Below, piece after piece: positions 44,569 to 55,700 of a DNA stretch of 64,000 nucleotides. This DNA comes from Adenophora triphylla var. japonica. Its lineage: Eukaryota; Streptophyta; Magnoliopsida; Asterales; Campanulaceae. The first letter of the stretch is position 1. Each line of letters starts with the position of its first letter. The position numbers and the translations under genes were made by a program. The stretch spans positions 1 through 64,000 of the forward strand of contig JAFEMH010007438.1 in NCBI GenBank assembly GCA_022495995.1, written 5' to 3'. Below the pieces are notes generated by a model. The model had not been told where the DNA came from and did not search any database. It saw only the letters and a list, made by a program, of their open reading frames with translations.

Positions 44569-45327
44569 TAAAGAGAAGTATTTGAAAGCTTGAAAAATAG
44601 TGATATGGGAGTTTTTGTGGGTGTATTCAAGTGTGGGGGTGGGGGTCAGTGGAGTTATGGGGTTATGTAACAGTCTCAAAATGAATATTTATTTATTTTT
44701 AATTTTTTTAGGGGGGGGGGAGGTGTGGAGGATGTAGTAGCTTATATTTCTAAAGTTCAAATTTGGAGTTTTGTAATCACCTGAATATTCAATTTTGTTC
44801 TTGAGAAAAATAACCAAGTTCATCCCACCTCCCACAGTTCACGGCAGTTGAGTACCCAACCCAAACCTCACGTTCATTATTTGTTTCTTCGCCGGCATCA
44901 CAGGTGTTCGTTTTAATGTCACTTGAAAATATTGAAGTTGTAGAAAGGTGCCCCTCTAAGCAGCATTTACGCATGAAGATCACTCGAGTCTCAAAAACCC
45001 AATCAAATCATCGTCTTTCTCAAACAGATTTTTTTGTTGAATTTGGAGTTGATCACTTTGCATTTTAGTTCACTTTGTTTGACATTAACATGTTGTATTC
45101 TATTTGCCTTTTTAATTGAGAAAAGGGTATGGTTGCTTCATGATGTCCCATTTTGGGACAGAAGATAGTGTGGGTGGTCATAACAAAAGTTGATTGTATA
45201 TTGTCGGAGTAAAACGACAGAAGGTTTGTAGTTCATAAGTTTTGTAGTTTTGAAGAGAAGAAGGTTGTCCAGCCATTACTGAAGTCGGAGGGTAGTTGAA
45301 GATATGATTGAATGTTATATTCAGGTT
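44016..45327. repeat. Copy 2 of the triplicated segment (no insertion)
   Basis: 1312 bp from TATGCCCTTTGTAGGG to the start of copy 3. It contains GGAGTTGATCACTTTGC (45046-45062), the uninterrupted CACTA site, and GAGATTGTCATGAAATCAG (44501-44519), the uninterrupted copia site. Confidence 0.9.
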
Positions 45328-45826
45328 TATGCCCTTTGTAGGGTAATGCCATTTGTTGTAATATTTTTTTATCCTATTCTAATTTTTGGGCATCCTATCT
45401 TTGTTTGGAAAAGGTGTCGAAAAAAAAAAAACTAAATAGGAGTAGAGTACTGAATTCTTCTGCAAGTTGCAGAACGGGTGTTTGCGAAAACAAAGTTATT
45501 GCTTGGTATCTCTTCTCTGAGTCTCTCTAATATTATCATTTTGTCTATGATTTTATTTTGTCAAAATCTTTCTTTGGTTCATCACCATTGCAGCACCATC
45601 GGCAAAAATGGCTAACTGACCAACGGAGCAACCGACTATTTACTCTGAGAGAAATATTAGGAAAGAGTGTTCTAATTATATTATAGGTTTTTCAATTGCA
45701 TCAGGTGAGGCCATTTGTTAATTATTTACTTTGGTTTATTTAATCAGGGATTGTTCTTATATTATAAAAAAATGAATTCAATGGATTATTTCATTATACA
45801 AGTGCTGGCCCCCATGAGATTGTCAT

Positions 45827-46055
45827 TGTTAGCGTAATTGAAGGAAAATGATATCAATATCAATTAGGATCACATGAAATCAGCTGGACACAAAATTAGC
45901 TTGACAGATTAGCATACTTTTAGCCTTGTAAATGTTTTCCTTTTATGTATATTCCATTCATATACTCAACATTCTGTATATAAAGGAGATTTCTCCAACA
46001 TTGTAATACACAGAAATTATTCAATCCATGCTTGTTCAGTCCATGTTTGCTAACA
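45827..46055 (+). repeat. Copia 5' LTR
   Basis: 229 bp, TG...CA ends. Contains TGTATATAAAGGAGA (TATA box, 45975-45989) about 80 bp before its end. Confidence 0.9.
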
Positions 46056-46207
46056 TGGTATCAGAGCTATAATACTATCTCAGTTTTCTGTCTGTACTCT
46101 CCTGTTGAGACTCATCTGCTGCGCACTCCGCCCTGTCCTTGTCTCCCCTAAGAGATAAGCCTTCTGTCTCTTTCTCTGAAACCAAAAGCTTTTGCCCATT
46201 TTGTTCC

Positions 46208-49200
46208 ATGTTCAACAACCAAGAAATGGACAAATCTGATGTTGCCAGGCCAATTTCCACAATCTTAAATGGACCCAACTATAGCTTGTGGGCTCAGGGT
46301 ATGAAGAGTTTCTTGATTGGGCGAAAGCTCTGGCGAATTGTCACCGGCGAGATTACTGAACCTGTTCAAGAAGAAGGTGAACTGAAGACAAAATTCTGTG
46401 ATCGAGTTGAAGATTGGGACAGCAAAAACCATCAGATAATTACATGGTTTCGTAATACCTCAATTCCGTCCATTCACATACAGTTTGATGGCACCGCAAA
46501 ACAAATCTGGGATTTTCTGGCTAATCGGTACACGACCACCGGATTAGCTCATCATTATCAGTTGTGGACTACCCTCCACCAGATCAAACAAGAACATGGG
46601 CAATCAGTCAATGACTTTCTGGCTCAAGTCCAACCAATCTGGAATCAACTCACCCAATCAAAAATCAGCGAAGATCATCTTCGCCTAATTCAAGTTCTGA
46701 TGGCACTGCGCCCAGAATACGAGGCTGTTAGAGCTTCTTTGCTGCACCGACATCCTCTGCCCCATTTTGATTCTGCAATCCAGGAGATATTGTTCGAAGA
46801 AACACGCCTCAACCTGGACAAAATCCCACAGTCAGATGTAGCCCTTGCAATGTCTTTCTCCCGGGCTTCTCAGAAAACTGGAGTTAAATCTTGTAAGAAT
46901 TGTGGAAAGACTAATCATCATTTCTCTGAATGTCCAACTATTGAATGTAGATATTGCCATAATTCTGGTCACATTTTGGTTAACTGCCCAACTCGTCCAC
47001 CCAAGGCTGACTTTTCCAAGAACAAGAATTATTCCAAGTCCGGTCCTTCGTCCGTTGTTGCTGCTGCTACTGAGGGATCACCCATTACTATGAGTGACCT
47101 TGAAAATCTGCTTAAACAGGTTATCTCTTCCAGTTCATCTTCGCCCACTGCTTTATCAGTCACCCCAGGTAAATCTCCATGGCTTTTTGACTCGGCATGT
47201 TGTAACCACATGACTTCAAACTTGTCCTTTCTGTCTAGTACAAAGTCTGTATCATCGCTTCCTTACATTCACACTGCAAATGGTTCCACTATGCCCATCA
47301 CCCATGTTGGCCATGCTGCTACCAGCTCACTTAGTCTCCCCGACACTTATTTTGTCCCTAATTTGGCTTTTAATCTCATATCCATTGGGCAATTATGTGA
47401 GAAGGGACTAACCGTCATTTTTTCATCCTCTGGTTGTCAGGTTCAGGATTCACAGACGGGAAAAACTCTTGGGACGGGACGCATGGTGGGTCGATTATTT
47501 GAGCTTGATTATCTTCATTTGCCTCAAAAATTTGTCTCTGCTGCAGCCACTATATCTCCTACGTATCAATGGCATCTTCGTTTAGGACATGCATCTGAAA
47601 GCAAACTCCGCCCTTTAATATCTCGTGGTCTATTAGGTTACACAAGATTTGAACCTTTTAATTGTTTACATTGTCAACTTGCTAAGCAACCAGCAATACC
47701 ATTTCATAATAGTGATTCTATTTCAAATACTCCTTTTGAGCTTGTTCATTCTGATATTTGGGGAGCTTCCCCTGTTTGTTCTGTGAATGGTTATCGATAC
47801 TATGTTACTTTTATCGATGACTATTCACGTTTCACTTGGATATATTTTCTAAAACACAAATCAGACTTGTCTCAAATCTACATGAACTTTGCCACAATGA
47901 TCAAAACTCAGTTCTCTAGCGTCATTAAAAAATTTCGAACCGATAATGCTATGGATTATCGAGACTCCTCACTTCTTAAATTTTTTGCTCAACATGGCAC
48001 TACAATTCATCGCTCTTGTCCAGGTACCTCCGAACAAAATGGAAGAGCGGAACGTAAACATCGTCACATACTTGATTCAGTTCGTGCTTTTCTCCTTTCC
48101 GCTACTTGTCCAGAAAAATTCTGGGGAGAGGCAGCCCTAACAGCCGTTCATACCATTAATCGCCTCCCTAGTCGAGTTCTTAATAATATGTCCCCTTTTG
48201 AGCGTCTGTTTGGTAAGTCCCCTGATTATTCTGTCCTTAAACCTTTTGGATGTGCGTGCTTTGTTCTACTCCAGCCACATGAACACAATAAATTAGAGCC
48301 TCACTCCCGTTTATGTTGTTTCCTTGGATATGGGACTGAACATAAAGGTTATAGATGTTGGGATCCTATATCAAATAGACTACGGATTTCCAGGCATGTC
48401 ACTTTCTGGGAAAGCACCAAGTTCTCCTCGTTCTCAAAATTTCATTCGTCACTTGTATCTTCAACTTCATTTTCTTACGGATCCTTCTATAGAATTGTTT
48501 CCTAGTTCAGATGAATTGTTTCCCAGCTCAGACACATCTTCAGCAAATGGGCACAATGAATCTCCTCAAACCGTACATGTTGGGCTCAATGATCCACCCA
48601 ACGTAGTCCCCGCTCCTGTTGAGGATGTTTTAGATGTGATTCCTGCTCCTGATGACGCTCATCGTCGTTCCACTCGTGTAAGAGAACCTCCATCTTACCT
48701 TAGTGATTATCATTGTTTTTCTACTGTATCTCTACATGAACCCAATTCTTTTAGTGAAGCCATCACTGACCCTCTTTGGCAGCAAGCTATAAATGAAGAA
48801 TTACATGCTTTAGAAAAAAATCACACTTGGGACTTAGTTAATCCTCCTGTCGGAAAGAAGTCTATCGGATGCAAATGGGTGTACAAGATCAAAACTCGAT
48901 TAGACGGGACTGTTGAGAGATACAAAGCCCGTTTGATTGCCAAGGGATATACTCAAGAATATGGCATTGACTATGCAGAGACTTTCACTCCAGTAGCTCG
49001 AATAACTTCAGTTTGATGTCTTTTTGCTATTGCAGCTGTGAAAGGATGGCATCTTCTTCGGATGGATGTTAAAAACGCGTTCTTAAATGGCGAATTTAAT
49101 GAAGAAGTTTACATGCATCCTCCGCAAGGTTACTCTCAACCTCCGAACAAAGTTTGTTTACTCAAACGAGCCCTTTATGGACTGAAACATGCATTTAGGG

Positions 49201-50279
49201 CCTGGTTTGCAAAATTCAGCTCCACTATCACTCAGATTGGTTTTATTGCTAGCCCTCATGAATTTGCTCTATTCATCAAGAGTACAGATCGGGGAATTGT
49301 TTTACTTCTTCTGTATGTTGATGATATGATATTAACCGGCGACGACCCTGATGCATCTCAGACTTACAGAACTACCTCAGTAAACATTTTGAAATGAAAG
49401 ACCTAGGTTCAGTCAGTTATTTCTTGGGGCTTGAGGTGTCTTCTACCTCTGATGGGTACTATCTTTCTCAAGCAAAATATGCCTCTGATCTCTCTCGGGC
49501 TGGTATCTCTGACACCAAAATAGCGTCCACTCCTTTGGTGATCAATGCTAAGCTAACTCCTATGGATGGGAGTCCTCTCTCTGATCATACTCGATAACGA
49601 CAGCTAGTTGGGAGTTTAAATATCTTACAGTCACTTGCCCCGATATAACTCATGCTGTCAATTTAGTCAGCCAATTCATGGCTGCCCCTCGCTCTTCACC
49701 CTATGATGTTGTTCTACGCATCCTACGATATATAAAAGGAACTCTATTCTATGGTATTCATTTCTTTGCAAAATCACAAAATCACAGTTGGTTCTTCACG
49801 GCTATTCAGATGCAGATTGGGCAGGAGATCCCACGGATCGACGCTCTACTACTATCTATTGTTTCTTCTTGGGAGATTCTCTTGTTTCTTGGCGTAGTAA
49901 GAAACAACCCATTGTATCTCGATCCAGCGCAGAATCTGAATATCGAGCTCTTGGTGATGCAACGTCAGAATTACTTTCTCTCTGATGGTTACTTGAAGAC
50001 ATGGGAATCATTCAACCATCAGGTTCTGTTATATATTGTGATAATCGAAGTGCTATTAAAATAGCTCATAATGATGTTTTTCGTGAACGTACAAAACACA
50101 TTGAAATTGATTGTCACTTTGTGCGTCACCACGTAATTAATGGTGCCTTACAACTACTCTATGTGTCTTCTCAAGATCAGACTGTTGATATTTTCACGAA
50201 GACTCAACCTCCTGGGTGTCATTCTGATCTTGTTGGCTTCCGGAATACCACCTTGAGTTTGAGGGGGGTGTTAGCGTAA
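46208..50279 (+). pseudogene. Copia gag-pol, frameshifted
   Basis: Order: Gag (NGPNYSLWAQGMKSFLIGRK), zinc knuckles (CKNCGKTNHHFSEC and CRYCHNSGHILVNC), protease (WLFDSACCNHMTS), GAG-pre-integrase (HLRLGHASESKL), integrase core (VHSDIWGASP, FIDDYSRFTWIYF, EQNGRAERKHRH), reverse transcriptase (WVYKIKTRLDGTVERYKARL, LLLLYVDDMILTG) and RNase H (YSDADWAGDPTDRRST, YCDNRSAIKIAHN). Lesions: frameshift near 48470 after integrase, TGA at 49014 inside RT, frameshift near 49380, stop at 49595, frameshift near 49790 and a stop near 49984. The start is uncertain (46208 or 46226). The final stop TAA lies inside the 3' LTR (GTGTTAGCGTAA). Confidence 0.93.
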
Positions 50280-50497
50280 TTGAAGGAAACTGATATCAAT
50301 ATCAATTAGGATCACACGAAATCAGTTGGACACAAAATTAGCTTGACAAACTAGCATACTTTTAGCCTTATAAATGTTTTCCTTTTATGTATATTCCATT
50401 CATATACTCAATATTCTGTATATAAAGGAGATTTCTCCAACATTGTAATACACAGAAATTATTCAATCCATGCTTGTTCAGTCCATGTTTGCTAACA
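50269..50497 (+). repeat. Copia 3' LTR
   Basis: 229 bp copy of 45827-46055 with a handful of substitutions. Followed by the GTCAT duplication. Confidence 0.9.
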
Positions 50498-50526
50498 GTC
50501 ATGAAATCAGAAAAGGATTATCACAA

Positions 50527-50527
<1 letters not shown>

Positions 50528-50600
<73 letters not shown>
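50528..50600. repeat. (AT)n microsatellite in copy 3
   Basis: About 36 AT units at the position of the GA tracts in copies 1 and 2. Confidence 0.95.
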
Positions 50601-50604
<4 letters not shown>

Positions 50605-50859
50605 AAGTATTTGAAAGCTTGGAAAATAGTGATATGGGAGTTTTTGTGGATGTGTTAAAGTGTGGGGGTGGGGTCAGTGGAGTTATGGGGTTATGTAATC
50701 GTCTCAAATGAATATTTAATTTTTTTTATTTAATTTTTTTTGGGGGGGGGGGAGATGTGGAGGATGTAGTAGCTTATATTTCTAAAGTTCAAATTTGGAG
50801 TTTTGTTATCGCCTGAATATTCAATTTTGTTCTTGAGCAAAATCATAAATGAATATTAA

Positions 50860-51140
50860 TTTTAGGACGAAGGAAGTGGTTGTCATTAACTTTTAAGTTA
50901 AAATTTTGAGTTATGTAACCGTCCATAATTGAATGTCCATAATTGAATGTTAAATTTTGTTCTTAAGTGCAAGAACAAAAATAAATATTCATTTTGAAAT
51001 GGAGCAAGTAGTAGCTGATAATTTTGAGTGAAAATTTGGAGTTCTGTAACCGTTCCAAAATTCATATTCATTTTCGTTCTTGAGCAAGAATAAAAATGAA
51101 TATGCATTTTGTGACGAAGGAAGTAGTAGCTGATATTTTT
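50860..51140. repeat. Three degenerate ~130 bp tandem units
   Basis: Share GACGAAGGAAGT-like starts, AGTAGTAGCTGAT, TTTTGAGTTATGTAACCGT-like middles and a TTTTGTTCTTGAGCAAGAA hairpin-like end. They resemble the end of the triplicated segment. 51141-51734 beyond is AT-rich, with a splice-acceptor-like TCTCTGCAG at 51603-51611 but no gene I recognise. Confidence 0.5.
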
Positions 51141-51734
51141 TTAAGAAAAAAAGTCTTGATCATTCCATGTTTAGTTATATTACATGTAAGCTTTGATTTA
51201 TATACTGAAATATTAAGGATTTAAGAGAGCATGCAATCCTTTCTCATATGATCTAGATAATAGTAGTATTTGTTTTGAAATACATTTGACACTAAGTTAA
51301 ATATTTTTTTTTTATTTCTTTTTTAAAGTATATACAAATTAGTGTTTTATTGTTATTCAACTTTTGTAATGGATGTAGTGAGATTTTGGTATGGCTTAAG
51401 AATACAATGGAAAAGCAATATTTGCTAATCACTGCGATGCAAATGTTCTGTCTTTCTATACAGATATAATATGACAGACTTATAAAGGAGCCTAACGTAC
51501 TAAGAATCACTTCTTGCGGGTAGTGCAAGCTGCTCCTGATTACAATTATAGCACGTTTTTTCCTATTACATCGATAATGTATTTTGAGCTAATTCTCTTT
51601 TGTCTCTGCAGCTATGTTATGGCATCTTTAGTAAAGTTTCTTGGGATGTGGACGAAGAAGAAGATGAAGAATCGTGCATAATAGCAACTTTGCTTTGCCA
51701 AGTTTCTTCCAAGGAGGTTCTCTACATCCTCTTA

Positions 51735-52138
51735 GGGTCCGCTCCCGAGTCTAGAAAAGGGGAGAAAAGAAAGGAAGTGGAAGGAAGTCTAATCTATTTT
51801 CCTCCCATCACTTGCTCCTGAGTTTATTCAGGAAGGAAGTGGAAGGAAAATATTTAAATTTTTTTAAAACTTTCCCTCCTAGGCAATCCTTCCAAATGTG
51901 GAAGGAATTGGAAGGAAAGAAAATTTTACTTAACAAATTTTTTGATAAATCTATTTTACCCCTCAAATACATTTTTCTTCTTCTTTCATTAAAGGGTACA
52001 AATGTAATTTAAAATTTTTTTCTCCCATCACTTGCTCCCGAGTTTATTTAGGAAGGAAGTAATTGAATTCCTTTCTCTTCTTTTCTCTTCTCTCCTCTTC
52101 CTTTCCTTTCTCTCCTTAACAAACTCGGGAGCGGACCC
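51735..52138. mobile_element. Tourist-like MITE (PIF/Harbinger), 404 bp
   Basis: Inverted ends GGGTCCGCTCCCGAGT and ACTCGGGAGCGGACCC. TTA target duplication at 51732-51734 and 52139-52141. Two internal GGAAGGAAGT-rich repeats. It lies about 600 bp upstream of the SF3B3 start codon. Confidence 0.85.
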
Positions 52139-52671
52139 TTATTGCTTTTGTATATTATGCTTTTGCAAGAGTGAAACTTCTTTTCTATAGTATCTGGAAT
52201 ATGAGTAACTTTGTGCGATAATTTATGAGAATCAGTCATGGTTTAGGGGTATCGATGACATGATGTTTTCTAAATTTAGTGTATCATACATCTTTTGTTT
52301 CTCAGTTGTACCTTTTTTGAATGATGAAAAAAAAAACTAATGCTAATCTCGATTAACGGAGGCCAACGGGGGTGTAATTGGGAAACACCTTTAGGTAATG
52401 GATGATAAATTTCGATGAATGTAATACAAATTGTTGTGAATATAATTTTATGGTATAGTGTTTTATTATCTGCTTTTCTATTTTGATGAATTTTGAGAAA
52501 TTGAAGTAATTTCAATAATGTTCATTTTTATATTTTTTTTCTCTTAACCACCGTGCAAACTGTTCCCAAGCCTCTCTTAACCATTCCTCAACTCCTTCAC
52601 TCCTACTTGGTGTTTGACTCTCACCTTTCCATTTTCACAGTTACCCCCATTTTCAAATTTCTCTCTCTTTT

Positions 52672-52679
52672 AAACCCTA
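52672..52679 (+). promoter_or_regulatory. Telobox in the SF3B3 leader
   Basis: AAACCCTA lies in a CTCTCT-rich leader (52661-52703), 58 bp before the ATG. Teloboxes near the transcription start are common in plant genes of growth and RNA/translation machinery. Confidence 0.6.
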
Positions 52680-52736
52680 GAAAAGGGTTTTTCTCTCTCG
52701 CTGATCTTCAAGAACTTTCCAGGGTTGATTTTCGCT

Positions 52737-55700
52737 ATGTACCTTTACAATCTTACTCTCCAGCAAGCCACCGGCATAGTCTGCGCCATCAACGGCAGCT
52801 TCTCCGGTGGAAAGTCACAAGAAATCGTTGTAGCCCGCGGCAAAGTCCTCGACCTCCTCCGCCCTGATGACAGTGGTAAGATCCAAACCATTCTCTCCGT
52901 CGAAGTTTTTGGTGCTATCAGATCTCTAGCTCAATTTAGGTTAACTGGCGGCCAAAAGGACTATATTGTCGTCGGGTCTGATTCCGGTCGGATTGTTATA
53001 CTTGAATATAATAAGGAGAAGAATGTTTTTGATAAAATTCACCAGGAAACTTTTGGGAAATCGGGTTGTCGTAGGATTGTTCCTGGTCAGTATTTGGCTA
53101 TTGACCCTAAAGGCCGTGCTGTTATGATTGGGGCTTGTGAGAAGCAGAAGCTTGTTTATGTTTTGAATAGAGATACTGCTGCTAGGTTGACTATTTCTTC
53201 ACCGTTAGAGGCTCATAAGTCTCATACAATTGTTTATTCGATTGCTGGTGTTGATTGTGGGTTTGATAACCCTATATTTGCTGCTATAGAGTTGGATTAT
53301 TCTGAGGCTGACCAGGATTCTACTGGTCAGGCTGCAAGTGAAGCTCAGAAACACCTTACCTTTTATGAACTGGATTTAGGGCTCAATCATGTTTCGAGGA
53401 AGTGGTCTGAACAGGTTGATAATGGTGCTAATATGCTGGTTACTGTTCCGGGCGGTGGGGATGGGCCTAGTGGTGTACTTGTCTGTGCGGAGAATTTTGT
53501 GATATATAAGAACCAGGGTCAGCAGGATGTTCGAGCAGTTATTCCTAGACGGGCAGACTTGCCTGCAGAACGCGGGGTTCTTATTGTTTCAGCTACAATG
53601 CATAAACAGAAGTCCATGTTTTTCTTCCTTTTGCAGACAGAGTATGGAGATATCTTCAAGGTAACTTTGGAACATGATAACGAACGTGTCACAGAGTTAA
53701 AGATTAAGTATTTTGATACTATTCCTGTTTCATCTGCATTGTGTGTGATGAAATCAGGGTTTCTATTTGCTGCTTCAGAGTTTGGGAATCATGGTTTATA
53801 TCAGTTCCAGGCCATTGGAGAAGATCCTGATGTGGAGTCTTCTTCGGCTACATTGATGGAGACAGAAGAAGGTTTTCAGCCTGTGTTTTTCCAGCCCAGA
53901 GGGTTGAAGAATCTTGTTAGAATCGACCAGGTGGAGAGCTTGATGCCAATGATGGATATGAAAGTCTCAAATCTTTTTGAGGAGGAAACTCCTCAGATAT
54001 TTGCTCTTTGTGGCCGGGGTCCTCGTTCCTCACTTAGAATTCTAAGACCGGGTTTGGCTATTAGTGAAATGGCTGTGTCACAGCTTCCTGGTGTTCCAAG
54101 TGCAGTTTGGACTGTGAAAAAGAACGTGAATGATGAGTTTGATGCTTATATTGTTGTTTCGTTCGCTAATGCAACCCTTGTGCTTTCTATTGGTGAGACT
54201 GTTGAAGAGGTTAGTGACAGTGGGTTTCTTGATACTACACCTTCACTTGCTGTTTCCTTGATAGGAGATGATTCTCTCATGCAAGTTCATCCAAGTGGTA
54301 TTAGACACATTAGGGAAGATGGGCGTGTAAATGAGTGGAGAACTCCCGGAAAGAGAACTATTGTTAAGGTTGGCTCCAACAGACTTCAGGTGGTCATAGC
54401 ACTTAGTGGAGGGGAGCTTATATACTTCGAGGTAGATATGACAGGTCAGTTGATGGAGGTTGAGAAACACGAAATGTCTGGAGATGTAGCGTGTTTGGAC
54501 ATTGCCCCTGTCCCTGAAGGAAGACAGAGATCTCGATTCCTTGCAGTAGGATCATATGATAATACTATTCGTATTTTATCATTGGATCCTGATGACTGTA
54601 TGCAGATTCTGAGCCTGCAAAGTGTGTCTTCGCCTCCTGAATCTCTTCTCTTTCTTGAAGTTCAGGCTTCTATTGGTGGGGAAGATGGTGCTGACCACCC
54701 TGCTAACCTCTTTCTCAATGCTGGTTTACAAAGTGGGGTTTTGTTCAGAACAGTGGTAGATATGGTGACTGGTCAGCTTTCAGATGCACGTTCCCGGTTC
54801 TTAGGACTTAGAGCCCCAAAGCTTTTCTCCGTGCTTGTCAGAGGACGGCGTGCTATGCTTTGCCTGTCAAGTCGACCCTGGCTTGGTTACATCCACCAAG
54901 GGCATTTCCTTCTAACACCCCTTTCATATGAGACACTTGAGTATGCAGCTTCGTTTTCTTCTGATCAATGTGCGGAAGGTGTGGTTTCTGTAGCTGGGGA
55001 TGCATTAAGGGTTTTTACTATTGAAAGATTAGGAGAAACATTTAATGAAACGTCTATACCGTTGAGGTACACCCCGAGAAAGTTTGTGCTTCAGCCTAAG
55101 AGGAAACTCTTGGTAATTATTGAAAGTGATCAAGGAGCATTTACCGCAGAAGAACGTGAATCCGCAAGGAAGGAGTGTTTGGAGGCTGCTGGGATGGGGG
55201 AAAATGGGAAAATGGAGATTGAGAATGGTGGTGATGACGAGGACAAGGAAGATCCCCGCTCTGATGAGCAGTATGGTTATCCTAAGGCTGAGTCAGAAAA
55301 GTGGGTTTCTTGCATTAGGGTTCTTGACCCTAAGTCTACAGAGACAACCTGTCTCCTGGAGCTTCAGGATAATGAGGCTGCATTCAGTATATGCACTGTA
55401 AATTTCCACGATAAGGAGTATGGGACCTTACTGGCTGTTGGTACAGCCAAGGGTCTCCAGTTTTGGCCTAAAAAATCTTTTGCCGCTGGATATATTCATA
55501 TTTATCGGTTTGTGAAAGATGGAAAATCGCTTGAGCTTTTGCACAAGACTCAGGTGGATGGTATCCCTCTGGCATTATGCCAGTTTCAGGGAAGATTACT
55601 CGCTGGTATAGGAACCGTGCTGAGATTGTATGACTTGGGGAAGAGGAGATTGCTAAGAAAGTGTGAGAACAAGCAGTTCCCAAACACAATTAACACTATT

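Larger units (their letters stand above)
45827..50497 (+). mobile_element. Ty1/copia LTR retrotransposon, 4671 bp
   Basis: LTRs of 229 bp each (45827-46055 and 50269-50497) start TGTTAGCG and end GCTAACA. The target duplication GTCAT is at 45822-45826 and 50498-50502. The primer-binding site TGGTATCAGAGC (initiator-Met type) is at 46056-46067. The polypurine tract TTGAGGGGGG is just before the 3' LTR. By eye the LTRs differ at about 7 positions, so the insertion is fairly recent. The coding region is broken. Confidence 0.95.
45328..50838. repeat. Copy 3 of the triplicated segment (holds copia), 3' truncated
   Basis: Matches copies 1 and 2 to 45826, is interrupted by the copia element, and resumes at 50498 (GTCATGAAATCAGAAAAGG) up to about 50838 (TTTTGTTCTTGAG). 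There the similarity ends. Confidence 0.85.

Noticed and set aside
50507..50707. ORFs through the AT repeat
   Set aside because: Tyr-Ile repeats come from (AT)n; not a gene.
36829..51720. One host gene with exons at 36832 and 51612 split by the triplication
   Set aside because: Both pieces are too short to recognise and nothing links them; kept only as a remote possibility.
54243..54470. Minus-strand ORFs opposite SF3B3 exon 1
   Set aside because: Shadows of a well-supported coding exon.
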